Below are positions 15,497-22,921 of a stretch of DNA of 35,675 bases, piece by piece; within the stretch, counting starts at the first letter, position 1, and each line of letters opens with the position of its first letter. Position numbers and translations under genes: made by a program. The notes under the pieces were generated by a model. That model worked only from the letters and a program-made list of their open reading frames with translations, made no database searches and was not told where the DNA came from. The DNA comes from Comamonadaceae bacterium UBA2334 (lineage in GTDB: Bacteria; Pseudomonadota; Gammaproteobacteria; Burkholderiales; Burkholderiaceae_C): assembly GCA_002344885.1 (NCBI GenBank), contig DDUQ01000046.1:1-35675 (forward strand). Reading direction: 5' to 3'.

Positions 15497-15532
15497 GCTC
15501 ACAATACTGTATAAAAATACAGTATTGTGAGC
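15497..15532. promoter_or_regulatory. LexA (SOS) box within a perfect 16-bp-arm palindrome at imuA
   Basis: The core TACTGTATAAAAATACAGTA (15505-15524) matches the enterobacterial-type LexA consensus (TACTG, AT-rich centre, CAGTA). It sits in a larger perfect inverted repeat: 16-bp arms at 15497-15512 and 15517-15532 around AAAA. It covers the imuA start region, so LexA bound here would block the imuA-imuB-dnaE2 operon until DNA damage. Confidence 0.93.
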
Positions 15533-16408
15533 TTCCTGAATGCATCCCTTTCCCCATGTGCCGACCTGCCAGCTGGTGTCTGGCGGGCGACCGAGCGTGC
15601 CACCGATGTGTTGCAGGTGGTCCCCAGCGGGCACGCCGTGCTCGATGCCAGCCTGCCCGGTGCGGGTTGGCCGTGTGGCGCACTGTCGGAGGTGCTGCAG
15701 CCACCGGGTGTCCACCTGGAGTGGCAGTTGGTGCTGCCTGCCCTGGTGCGCTGGCAGCATACAGTGGCCGAGCCTGGGCAGCCGGGGCGCTCTGGGGTGG
15801 TGCTCGTCGGTCCACCCGCACAGCCCTGCGCGTCGGGTTTGCAGGCACGCGGGCTGAGCGTGGCTGACATGGTGCACGTCCAGCCGGACGACCCGGTACA
15901 ACGCCTGTGGACCTGCGAGCAGGCATTGCAGTGCGCCCACGTGGGGGCCGTGCTGGCCTGGCTGCCGCATGTTCCCATGACCGCCCTGCGCCGCTTGCAA
16001 TGGGCCGCCACCCGCCACGGCGGCTTGCTGTGGGTGTTCCGCCCGTTGGCCGTGGCGCAGCAGGCCACGGCAGCGGTGCTGCGCCTTGAGCTGGGGCAGG
16101 GTGAGCATCCGCACAGCTTGCAGGTCAGGGTGCTGAAGCGCCGTGGGCCTCCCTTGGCACAGGCGCTGCAGGTGCCTGCGCCTGACGAGGCGCTGGCCGC
16201 CGTGCTGGCCGCCGCACGCTGGCGCAACGCCCGCCGCAGGGTGACAGTGGCCCCGGTCATCCAGCAGCCTGTCACCGTGCAGGCGGATCAGGCGGGGGCG
16301 CAAACAGAAGCGTCAACAGAAACGCAAATCGAACCCCTTTTGGGGGCACACAGGGGGGTACATGCCACACCCGCCGCATTGGCTGGCGTTGCGCTGTCTG
16401 CCGTCTGA
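15527..16408 (+). CDS. imuA: ImuA, SOS mutasome accessory protein (RecA/SulA-like)
   Basis: A 293-residue protein recognised by VVPSGHAVLDASLPGAGWP and GALSEVLQPPG, the conserved N-terminal RecA-like segment of ImuA proteins. It works with ImuB and DnaE2 in damage-induced mutagenesis. The only possible in-frame start after the upstream stop (TAA at 15512) is the GTG at 15527 (or ATT at 15524), so the start codon lies inside the right arm of the LexA palindrome. No Shine-Dalgarno is visible, which suggests a leaderless or very short-leader mRNA. The 3' end overlaps imuB by 47 bases. Confidence 0.88.
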   Translation: MSFLNASLSPCADLPAGVWRATERATDVLQVVPSGHAVLDASLPGAGWPCGALSEVLQPPGVHLEWQLVLPALVRWQHTVAEPGQPGRSGVVLVGPPAQPCASGLQARGLSVADMVHVQPDDPVQRLWTCEQALQCAHVGAVLAWLPHVPMTALRRLQWAATRHGGLLWVFRPLAVAQQATAAVLRLELGQGEHPHSLQVRVLKRRGPPLAQALQVPAPDEALAAVLAAARWRNARRRVTVAPVIQQPVTVQADQAGAQTEASTETQIEPLLGAHRGVHATPAALAGVALSAV

Positions 16409-17735
16409 CGGTGCCGACACCTGGTTGGGCAGTTGGGCGTTGCAGTTCACCCCCAGGGTGCTGTGGCTGGAAGAGGCCTGGTTGCTTGACGTGGCCCCCA
16501 CCTTGCGCCTGTGGGGTGGTCTGGACCGGCTGATGCCGCGCATGACCGACAGCCTGAAAGAAGGAGGCATGTGCCGTGGTGTGCAGGTGGCATTGGGCCC
16601 CACTGCGCGTGCGGCACTGGCGCGCTGGCGGGCCGGGCAGTGGTGGGCTGAGGGCGATGGGTTGCCCACGCGTGCGCAACTGCTGACGCTGCCTTTGCAC
16701 ACCCTCGCCGCGGCGCGGGCGCACACGGCAGTGCTGGCGCGCCTGGGGGTGCACACCTGGGGGCAACTGGCCCGTTTGCCGCGTGACGGGGTGTCCCGGC
16801 GCTGGGGGGCGCTGTTGTTGCGTGGGCTGGACGAGGCCCTGGGCCGGGCACCGGAAACCCATGCCTGGCTGTCGCCGCCAACGGATTTCGACGAAACCCT
16901 GACCTGGCCGCACCACCTCGACACCACAGACCAGCTTCTGCCGCCGGTCCGGCAGTTGCTGGCCGCTTTGCACGGCTGGTTGGTGCTGCGTCAGCGGGCT
17001 GCGCTGGCGGTGCGCTGGAGCTGGCAGCACGACAAGCGGCGTCACGTGGCACACAGCGGCGGATTCGAGTTGCGCACGGCTCAGCCTGCCCAGCAACCCG
17101 GGCACTGGGTGCGCCTGACGGCCGAGCATCTGGCGCGTCAGACGCTGGACGCGCCTGTGGTGTCCATCCGGTTGCAAACGACCGAGCATGTGCCGTTTGC
17201 CGCACCATCGGCAGACTGGGTGAGTGCTGCCGCTGCGCTCCATCAGCATCCGGCTGCCATCGGCTGGCCGGTGTTGCTGGAGCGCTTGCGCGCCCGCTTG
17301 GGAGATGGCGCCGTGACCCACTGGCAGCCGCAGGACACCCATGTGCCCGATGCGATGCAGGCAGCTGCCAGCCCCACTGGGCAGCCTGTGACGGCCCGGC
17401 GCCTGCCGGCTGCGCGGGATGCCTTGTTGCCCACCTGGTTGCTGCCGGAGCCCCAGCCCCTGCCCATGCGCGGTCACCGCCCCTGTTACCAGGGCGAGCT
17501 GGAACTGCTGGTCGGTCCCCAGCGTTTGGAGCTCGCGCACTGGCCGGGCGAGGCGGCCCATGCTTGTGGCGGTGAGCTGGGCGATGTGCGGGTCGGTGGA
17601 CAGGCCGATGCGCCGCCCACCTTGCGTGACTACTTCGTGGCGCGCAGCCCCATCGCCGGCTTGCTGTGGGTGTTCCGGCAACAGGGTGCGGCCGAGGGCG
17701 AGCCCGCCTGGTTTCTGCACGGCAGGTTTGCATGA
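16362..17735 (+). CDS. imuB: ImuB, inactive Y-family polymerase homologue
   Basis: A 457-residue Y-family-like protein. It begins WLALRCLPSDG, then FTPRVLWLEEAWLLDVAPTLRLWGG, where active polymerases carry the acidic catalytic residues; as in other ImuB proteins the palm acidic residues are not conserved. A helix-hairpin-helix-like segment follows (LARLGVHTWGQLARLPRDGVSRRWG). The C-terminus ends RDYFVARSPIAGLLWVFRQ, the typical ImuB tail. ImuB is thought to link DnaE2 to the beta clamp. It overlaps imuA by 47 bases and dnaE2 by an ATGA, so the three genes are tightly coupled. Confidence 0.92.
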   Translation: MPHPPHWLALRCLPSDGADTWLGSWALQFTPRVLWLEEAWLLDVAPTLRLWGGLDRLMPRMTDSLKEGGMCRGVQVALGPTARAALARWRAGQWWAEGDGLPTRAQLLTLPLHTLAAARAHTAVLARLGVHTWGQLARLPRDGVSRRWGALLLRGLDEALGRAPETHAWLSPPTDFDETLTWPHHLDTTDQLLPPVRQLLAALHGWLVLRQRAALAVRWSWQHDKRRHVAHSGGFELRTAQPAQQPGHWVRLTAEHLARQTLDAPVVSIRLQTTEHVPFAAPSADWVSAAAALHQHPAAIGWPVLLERLRARLGDGAVTHWQPQDTHVPDAMQAAASPTGQPVTARRLPAARDALLPTWLLPEPQPLPMRGHRPCYQGELELLVGPQRLELAHWPGEAAHACGGELGDVRVGGQADAPPTLRDYFVARSPIAGLLWVFRQQGAAEGEPAWFLHGRFA

Positions 17736-20700
17736 GCGTGACGGCCACCCACCGCCCGGGCCTGCCGGGTTATGCGGAGTTGTGGGCGCAGTCCAACTTC
17801 AGTTTCCAGCATGGCGCATCGCACCCGGAAGAACTGGTGGTGCGCGCCCGTGCGTTGGGTTACCAGGCACTGGCCATCACCGATGAATGTTCGGTGGCCG
17901 GCGTGGTGCGTGCTCACACCCAGGCGCTGCAAAGCGGTTTGCAGCTGTTGCCCGGTGCGGTTTTTGCACTGCAGCCCATACCCGTGGAGGTGCCCGGTGC
18001 GGCCACCGTGCATGCACGCGGCTGGCGAATGGTGGTGCTGCCTCGTGACCTGGGCGGATGGGGCCGACTGTGCCAGTACATCAGCGCTGCGCGTGGTGCC
18101 GCCCGCAAGGGGGATTACGTGGCCACCTTGCCTGTGCCGGGCAGTGAAGCGCTGGCGGGCTGCGAGGTGGTGTTGGTGCCTCCACGCCTGTCGGCTGGCA
18201 GTGAGGTCAATCATATTAATAATTTGATAGCTGTTAATGCTTTTATATCAAGCGCCATGGCTGTTTTTTATTCAAAAAATGTCGGGTTGTGGCTGGGTGT
18301 GACGCTGCACCAGGCCGCAGACGATGACTGGTGGCTGATGCAGATGGACCATTGCGCCACCTGCAATGGTGTACCGCTGGTGGCGGTGGGTGGTGTGCTG
18401 ATGCACGCCCGCTCGCGCAAGCCCTTGCACGATGTGCTGACGGCCGTCCGCCTGGGTCAGCCGGTGGCCCAATGCGGGCAGGCGTTGCTGCCCAATGCGC
18501 AGGCCCATTTGCGCACGCGTTTGCAGCTGGGCCGCCTGTATCCCCCTGATGTGCTGGCCAACACACTGGAGGTAGCCAACCGTTGCCGCTTCAGCCTGAC
18601 CGAGCTGCGCTACCACTACCCGCTGGAAACCGTGGGCGCGGGCGAAACCCCGTCACAAACCCTGGCACGTTTGACCTGGACGGGGGCGGCGTGGCGGTAT
18701 GGGGTGGGGGAGGTTGCTTCGCGCGTTGAGTTGAATGAGAATGAGGTTGTTGCGGTTGCTGCGCCGCCAAGGGGTGGGCCGCCCTCCGCATACTGCGAGC
18801 AGAAATTGTCGGGCGGCCCACCCCTTGCCCGCGCGAACCTCGCTGGGGCAGCATCGGAAAACCAAAACCAAAACCAGAACCAAAGCCAAAACAACAGTCA
18901 AGGCCAAAGCGATGCCTCACCGCAGGCAGGGAAGCCTGCTCCCGTATCCGGCGCAGGCGCACCAGCCCGCAGCGCAGCGGGACGGTCGGGTGTAGGGGGT
19001 GACGATTTCTGCTCGCAGCATGAGGAGCCCCACACACCCGATCGGCACGCCCTCACACATGCCAGCCTAAGCGAATCCAATACATCCCTTCAACACGCCA
19101 GCCCAGGCCAAGCAACCACAGCCCCCACCCACGCCAGCCCAAGCGAAGCAAGCATCACCTCCCAAATCAGCTTCCCCAATCAAGTCAGCATCCCTCCCAC
19201 ATCTGGCACTCCAACCGCAGCCCGCAACCCAATTTCCATCCCAATCATCTCGACCATCCCAGACAAAGTCAAAACCCAGATCGAACACGAACTGGCGCTG
19301 ATCGCCGAGCTGGGCTACGAGATGTACTTTCTCACCGTGCACGACCTAGTGCGCTTTGCCCGCAGCCGTGACATCCTGTGCCAGGGCCGAGGCTCGGCCG
19401 CCAACTCGGCGGTGTGCTACTGCCTGGGTGTGACCGAAGTGGACCCGGCCAAGTCCACTCTGCTGTTCGAGCGATTCATCAGCCGCGAGCGCAACGAACC
19501 GCCCGACATCGACGTGGACTTCGAGCACCAGCGGCGCGAAGAAGTCATCCAGTACATCTACGCCAAATACGGCCGCGACCGGGCCGCGCTGACGGCCACC
19601 GTCATCAGCTACCGCCCCCGCAGTGCGCTGCGCGACGTGGGGCGGGCGCTGCAGGTGGATGAAGCGCTCATCCGCTCGCTGGCCAAAGAGCACCCCGGCA
19701 TGTACAGCTGCAAGCTGTTGCCCGAGCGGCTGGCCGAAGCCCTGGCCCGTCTGCCCCCCGGCACGCCGCTGCCCTCGGACAGAACTCTCGCGCTGTGGCT
19801 GGAACTGTCGCAACAGCTCATGGGTTTTCCACGCCACCTCAGCCAGCACGTGGGGGGCTTCGTGCTGACGCAGGGGCCGCTCACCCGCCTGGTGCCGGTG
19901 GAGCCCGCGGCCATGGCCGGACGCAGCATCATCCAGTGGGACAAAGACGACCTGGATGCCGTGGGCCTGCTCAAGGTCGACGTGCTGGCGCTGGGCATGC
20001 TCAGCGCGTTGCGCCGCTCGCTCGACATGCTGGCGGCCAAACCCGGTGCGCGGGCCGGGCTCAGCCTGAGCGCACCGCATGCCTGGTCCGACAGCGGCCG
20101 GCTGACCATGGGGGCCATCCCCAAAGACGATGAAGCCACCTACCGAATGACGGCCGATGCCGACACGGTAGGGGTGTTCCAGATCGAAAGCCGTGCCCAG
20201 ATGAGCATGCTGCCCCGCTTGCGGCCCCAGGTGTTCTACGACCTGGTGGTGCAGGTGGCCATCGTGCGGCCCGGCCCCATCCAGGGCGGCATGGTGCATC
20301 CCTACCTGCGCCGCCGACATGGCTTTGAGCCAGTGGAGTACCCCAGCCCCGAACTCGAAACCGCCTTGGGGCGCACGCTGGGTGTGCCCATTTTTCAGGA
20401 ACAGGTGATGCAGGTGGCGATGCTCTGCGCCGGTTTCTCGGCTGGCGAGGCCGACAGCCTGCGCCGCGCCATGGCGGCCTGGAAGCGCAAAGGCGGTGTG
20501 CAGAAGTTTTACGACCGCGTGCTGGGCGGCATGCTGGCGCGGGGCTACACGGCAGCGTTTGCCGAGCAGATTTTTTCGCAGATCGAGGGGTTCGGTGAAT
20601 ACGGTTTCCCCGAGAGCCATGCTGCCAGCTTTGCGCTGCTGGTGTATGTGAGCGCCTGGATCAAGCGCCACCATCCCGACGTGTTTCTGGCTGCGTTGCT

Positions 20701-21985
20701 GAACAGCCAGCCGATGGGGTTCTACACGCCGTCGCAGCTGGTGCAGGACGCGCGGCGGCATGGGGTGACCGTGCTGCCGGTGGACGTGATGGTGAGTGGG
20801 TGGGATTGCGGGTTGGAGGTTGAGTGCAAGGGTGCTGTGCGGGGTTCGGGTGATGTTGCTTCACACGTTGCGCCGGCAAGGGGTGGGCCACCCTCCGCAT
20901 ACTGCGAGCAGAAATTGTCGGGCGGCCCACCCCTTGCCCGCCCGGACCTCGTGTGCGAGGCGCTTGAAAACCGAAAACACGACCAACGCCAGAACACCTT
21001 GCCGACAGGGGAGTCCGCATCCGAATCCGGCGCAGGCGCACCAGCCCGCAGCGCAGCGGGACGGTCGGGTGTGGGGGGGGACGATTTCTGCTCGCAGCAT
21101 GAGGAACCCCCCACACCCGATTGGCACGCCACCCAACATGCCAGCCGAGGCGAAGCCGTCCCGACCGAAAGCCATCAAGCGCACACCAAGCAAGCCAGCC
21201 CAAGCGGAGCGATGCGGTCCGACACCCATCAAGCCGCAGCCAAACAACCCATTCGCCTGGGCCTGCGCATGGTCTCGGGCCTGAGCGAAGAGGCCGGGCA
21301 GCGCATCGTCTCAGCCCGTCAACACCTGCAAAGCCAAGGCCAGACATTTGCCAACGTGGCGCAACTGGCCCAACTGGCACAACTCAACCAGACCGACCTT
21401 GACGCACTGGCCGCAGCCGATGCCCTGAGCGCCCTGGCGGGTCACCGGCGCGAACAGGTGTGGGCTGCGTCAGGCGCCAAGGCGTATGCCAGCCTGTTCA
21501 AGCCCGTGGCGCCGCCCGACGACCCCTTGCAACCCAGTCTGCTGCCTGCCCCCACCCTGGCCCAGGATGTGGTGGGCGACTACGCCGCCACGGGTCTGAG
21601 CCTGCGCGCCCACCCCTTGAGCTTCCTGCGCGCACGGCTGGCGGCGCTCAGGCTCAAAACCGCCGAAGAACTCGCCAGCTACCCCAGCGGACGGCTGGCG
21701 CGTGCGTGTGGCATCGTCACCGTGCGCCAGCAGCCCGGCACCGCCAAAGGCGTGGTGTTCGTCACCCTGGAAGACGAAACCGGCACCGTCAACGTCATCG
21801 TCTGGCAGGCCGTGAAAGAAGCCCAGCGCAGCGAACTGATGCGCGCCCGCCTGCTGGCGGTGTACGGCGTGTGGCAGCGTGACGATGAAACCGGGGGGCA
21901 GGTGCGCCACCTGGTGGCCAAACGGCTGAAAGACCTCAGCCCCTGGTTGGGCGAGTTGGACACCAGCAGCCGGGACTTTCATTGA
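17732..21985 (+). CDS. dnaE2: Error-prone DNA polymerase DnaE2 with three in-frame insertions
   Basis: A 1417-residue C-family polymerase for SOS translesion synthesis. It starts at the ATG overlapping the imuB stop. The PHP domain is N-terminal (LWAQSNFSFQHGASHPEELV; ALAITDECSVAGVVRAH). The palm motif PDIDVDFE is at residues 591-598, with QGRGSAANSAVCYCLG just before it. A C-terminal OB domain follows (CGIVTVRQQPGTAKGVVFVTLEDETG). Three regions do not fit DnaE2: residues about 159-184 (AT-rich), 326-509 and 1026-1171. Without them the protein is about 1062 residues, the normal size, and flanking sequence joins cleanly across each. All insertions keep the frame, and the catalytic motifs are intact. 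Whether the enzyme is active is unknown. Confidence 0.93.
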   Translation: MSVTATHRPGLPGYAELWAQSNFSFQHGASHPEELVVRARALGYQALAITDECSVAGVVRAHTQALQSGLQLLPGAVFALQPIPVEVPGAATVHARGWRMVVLPRDLGGWGRLCQYISAARGAARKGDYVATLPVPGSEALAGCEVVLVPPRLSAGSEVNHINNLIAVNAFISSAMAVFYSKNVGLWLGVTLHQAADDDWWLMQMDHCATCNGVPLVAVGGVLMHARSRKPLHDVLTAVRLGQPVAQCGQALLPNAQAHLRTRLQLGRLYPPDVLANTLEVANRCRFSLTELRYHYPLETVGAGETPSQTLARLTWTGAAWRYGVGEVASRVELNENEVVAVAAPPRGGPPSAYCEQKLSGGPPLARANLAGAASENQNQNQNQSQNNSQGQSDASPQAGKPAPVSGAGAPARSAAGRSGVGGDDFCSQHEEPHTPDRHALTHASLSESNTSLQHASPGQATTAPTHASPSEASITSQISFPNQVSIPPTSGTPTAARNPISIPIISTIPDKVKTQIEHELALIAELGYEMYFLTVHDLVRFARSRDILCQGRGSAANSAVCYCLGVTEVDPAKSTLLFERFISRERNEPPDIDVDFEHQRREEVIQYIYAKYGRDRAALTATVISYRPRSALRDVGRALQVDEALIRSLAKEHPGMYSCKLLPERLAEALARLPPGTPLPSDRTLALWLELSQQLMGFPRHLSQHVGGFVLTQGPLTRLVPVEPAAMAGRSIIQWDKDDLDAVGLLKVDVLALGMLSALRRSLDMLAAKPGARAGLSLSAPHAWSDSGRLTMGAIPKDDEATYRMTADADTVGVFQIESRAQMSMLPRLRPQVFYDLVVQVAIVRPGPIQGGMVHPYLRRRHGFEPVEYPSPELETALGRTLGVPIFQEQVMQVAMLCAGFSAGEADSLRRAMAAWKRKGGVQKFYDRVLGGMLARGYTAAFAEQIFSQIEGFGEYGFPESHAASFALLVYVSAWIKRHHPDVFLAALLNSQPMGFYTPSQLVQDARRHGVTVLPVDVMVSGWDCGLEVECKGAVRGSGDVASHVAPARGGPPSAYCEQKLSGGPPLARPDLVCEALENRKHDQRQNTLPTGESASESGAGAPARSAAGRSGVGGDDFCSQHEEPPTPDWHATQHASRGEAVPTESHQAHTKQASPSGAMRSDTHQAAAKQPIRLGLRMVSGLSEEAGQRIVSARQHLQSQGQTFANVAQLAQLAQLNQTDLDALAAADALSALAGHRREQVWAASGAKAYASLFKPVAPPDDPLQPSLLPAPTLAQDVVGDYAATGLSLRAHPLSFLRARLAALRLKTAEELASYPSGRLARACGIVTVRQQPGTAKGVVFVTLEDETGTVNVIVWQAVKEAQRSELMRARLLAVYGVWQRDDETGGQVRHLVAKRLKDLSPWLGELDTSSRDFH
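18209..18281 (+). repeat. AT-rich palindromic repeat inserted in dnaE2
   Basis: About 70 bases with 74% A+T (18211-18280) in an otherwise GC-rich gene, encoding VNHINNLIAVNAFISSAM. It contains TTTGATAGCTGTTAATGC and AAGCGCCATGGCTG, with partly complementary segments (GCTT ... AAGC, AGC ... GCT) and ends in TTCAAAAAAT. From memory this resembles an intergenic repeat common in Comamonadaceae (TTTGATAGCTGCT... type). The composition jump and lack of counterpart in DnaE2 support an insertion. Confidence 0.6.
18769..18826. repeat. Hairpin A of element copy 1
   Basis: Perfect 16-bp arms, AAGGGGTGGGCCGCCC (18769-18784) and its complement (18811-18826), around a 26-nt loop (18785-18810) that begins TCCGCATACTGCGAGC and ends AAATTGTC. 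Confidence 0.9.
18984..19043. repeat. Hairpin B of element copy 1 (inverted loop)
   Basis: Arms 18984-18999 and 19028-19043 pair at 13 of 16 positions. The central segment (19001-19026) begins GACGATTTCTGCTCGCAGC and is the reverse complement of the hairpin A loop at 23 of 26 positions. Confidence 0.8.
19058..19157. repeat. Degenerate 36-bp tandem repeats
   Basis: Three units begin at 19058, 19094 and 19130, exactly 36 bp apart, each opening CAYGCCAGCC. They encode 12-residue units HASLSESNTSLQ, HASPGQATTAPT and HASPSEASITSQ. Related single units (HASRGEA, QASPSGA) occur in element copy 2 at 21137 and 21191. Confidence 0.75.
20875..20938. repeat. Hairpin A of element copy 2
   Basis: Arms of 19 bp (20875-20893 and 20920-20938) with one mismatch, around the same 26-nt loop (20894-20919) as copy 1. 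Confidence 0.9.
21065..21120. repeat. Hairpin B of element copy 2 (inverted loop)
   Basis: Perfect 14-bp arms, TCGGGTGTGGGGGG (21065-21078) and CCCCCCACACCCGA (21107-21120). The loop contains ATTTCTGCTCGCAGCATGAG, the inverted form of the hairpin A loop. The arm sequence differs from copy 1 but is again self-complementary. Confidence 0.88.
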
Positions 21986-22086
21986 GGGTTGTGGCGGGCT
22001 CTGTGACATGGCAGGTCTGTGACCAATCGGCTGGTTGCCATCAGGTAAATTCAGTTCAATCTGGTTTCAGAAGGTTTTTCATTCGT

Positions 22087-22623
22087 ATGTGTGGTGCTGA
22101 ACTCAAAACTTTGCCCGAAGGCGTGCAGCGCGTGGCGGCTGAATTGCAACGGCTGGGGCATCCGCAGTTGCCCGTCATGCTGGACGATGCTGCCCGGACG
22201 GCACAACAGGCGGCCGATGCGCTGGGGGTGGCGCTGGGCCAGATTGCCAAGAGCATCATCTTCCGCCGCAAGCCCGATGGCGTGGCCGTGTTGGTCATCA
22301 CGTCTGGCGACCGCCGCGTCTGCGAAGACAAAGTGGCAGCGTTGGTGTGCACCCCAGCCGATGGCGGCTTCCGGCTCGGGCGGGCGAATGCCGAGTTCGT
22401 GAAGGCGGCCACCGGCTTTTCGATTGGCGGTGTGTCACCCTTGGCGCACGCCAACCCGCCTGTCACGCTGATTGACCGCGAGCTCTTCCGGTATGGCGAC
22501 ATCTGGGCCGCAGCCGGTCACCCGCATGCGGTGTTTCGGCTGGCCCCTCAAGACCTGGTGGAGTGGACCGGTGCACCCGTGGCCGATGTGGTTTTGGCGA
22601 TTCCGACAGAATCGGCGACATGA
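22087..22623 (+). CDS. ybaK: YbaK/EbsC-family aminoacyl-tRNA deacylase
   Basis: A 178-residue protein of the YbaK/ProX editing family, which clears mischarged tRNA (Cys-tRNAPro in YbaK itself). Family features are AQQAADALGVALGQIAKSIIF, with the conserved Lys, VLVITSGDRRV and the glycine motif in GFSIGGVSPLAH. The ATG at 22087 is chosen because AGAAGG lies about 10 bases upstream and it gives the usual N-terminus; the frame extends upstream to 21982 without a good start. It overlaps the next gene by ATGA. The exact tRNA specificity within the family is not resolved. Confidence 0.85.
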   Translation: MCGAELKTLPEGVQRVAAELQRLGHPQLPVMLDDAARTAQQAADALGVALGQIAKSIIFRRKPDGVAVLVITSGDRRVCEDKVAALVCTPADGGFRLGRANAEFVKAATGFSIGGVSPLAHANPPVTLIDRELFRYGDIWAAAGHPHAVFRLAPQDLVEWTGAPVADVVLAIPTESAT

Positions 22624-22898
22624 CTGAATTGAATATTGCGGTGCGCGCAGCCGCAGCACCAGAATGCGTTGTAGCCGAGCCGACACCGCCGGTGCAGCGG
22701 GTGACCCTGGCATCGGCCCGCCGCCGCAACCCGCAAGTCACGGTGCCGTCCCCTTGTGTCGGGGTGTGCAAAATGGACGATGTGGCGGGTTGGTGCAAAG
22801 GGTGTTTCCGCACACTCGATGAACTGACCGGCTGGAGCCGCGCCACAGATGCCGCCAAGCTGGCGGTGTGGACGCGGGTGGAACAACGCCAACGCTGA
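22620..22898 (+). CDS. DUF1289 (YdhL-like) small protein
   Basis: A 92-residue protein whose second half, SPCVGVCKMDDVAGWCKGCFRTLDELTGW minus nothing else conserved, matches DUF1289: four cysteines in a C-x3-C...C-x2-C pattern that probably bind metal or an Fe-S cluster. The N-terminal 40 residues are low in complexity. It is translationally coupled to the ybaK-type gene (ATGA overlap) and lies 23 bases before the next gene. The function of the family is unknown. Confidence 0.85.
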   Translation: MTELNIAVRAAAAPECVVAEPTPPVQRVTLASARRRNPQVTVPSPCVGVCKMDDVAGWCKGCFRTLDELTGWSRATDAAKLAVWTRVEQRQR

Positions 22899-22921
22899 CC
22901 GTCTCAGGCGGTCGCCCAACC

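Larger units (their letters stand above)
18707..19257 (+). repeat. In-frame repeat element in dnaE2, copy 1
   Basis: About 550 bases between LTWTGAAWRYG and KVKTQIEHELALI, two DnaE2 segments that are normally close together. Sub-blocks: hairpin A (18769-18826), a Gln/Asn-rich spacer (NQNQNQNQSQNNSQGQ), a block near-identical to copy 2 (18947-19051) containing hairpin B, then three degenerate 36-bp repeats. Block A (18761-18842) and the 18947-19051 block match copy 2 at nearly every base, while the spacer has diverged. Confidence 0.8.
20808..21243 (+). repeat. In-frame repeat element in dnaE2, copy 2
   Basis: About 435 bases between VLPVDVMVSGWDCGLE and IRLGLRMVSGLSEEAG, which are normally almost contiguous in DnaE2. 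It has the same order as copy 1: hairpin A (20875-20938), a diverged spacer, the conserved block with hairpin B (21026-21130), then HAS-type repeats. Same orientation as copy 1, about 2.1 kb downstream. Confidence 0.8.

Noticed and set aside
16272..17720. Long minus-strand open frame opposite imuB
   Set aside because: Antisense to a clear ImuB; composition (Arg, Gln, Pro, His-rich) is typical of a shadow frame.
19058..19157. CRISPR array
   Set aside because: 36-bp period is suggestive, but the units are degenerate along their whole length, only three are present, they are coding, and no cas genes are near.
18707..19257. Intein in DnaE2
   Set aside because: The insertion lacks a nucleophilic Cys/Ser/Thr start, a terminal His-Asn and any splicing or homing-endonuclease motif, and it is made of repeats.
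19346..20761. Long minus-strand open frame (471 codons) opposite dnaE2
   Set aside because: Antisense to conserved polymerase motifs; its length reflects high GC and codon bias, and the translation has no recognisable domain.
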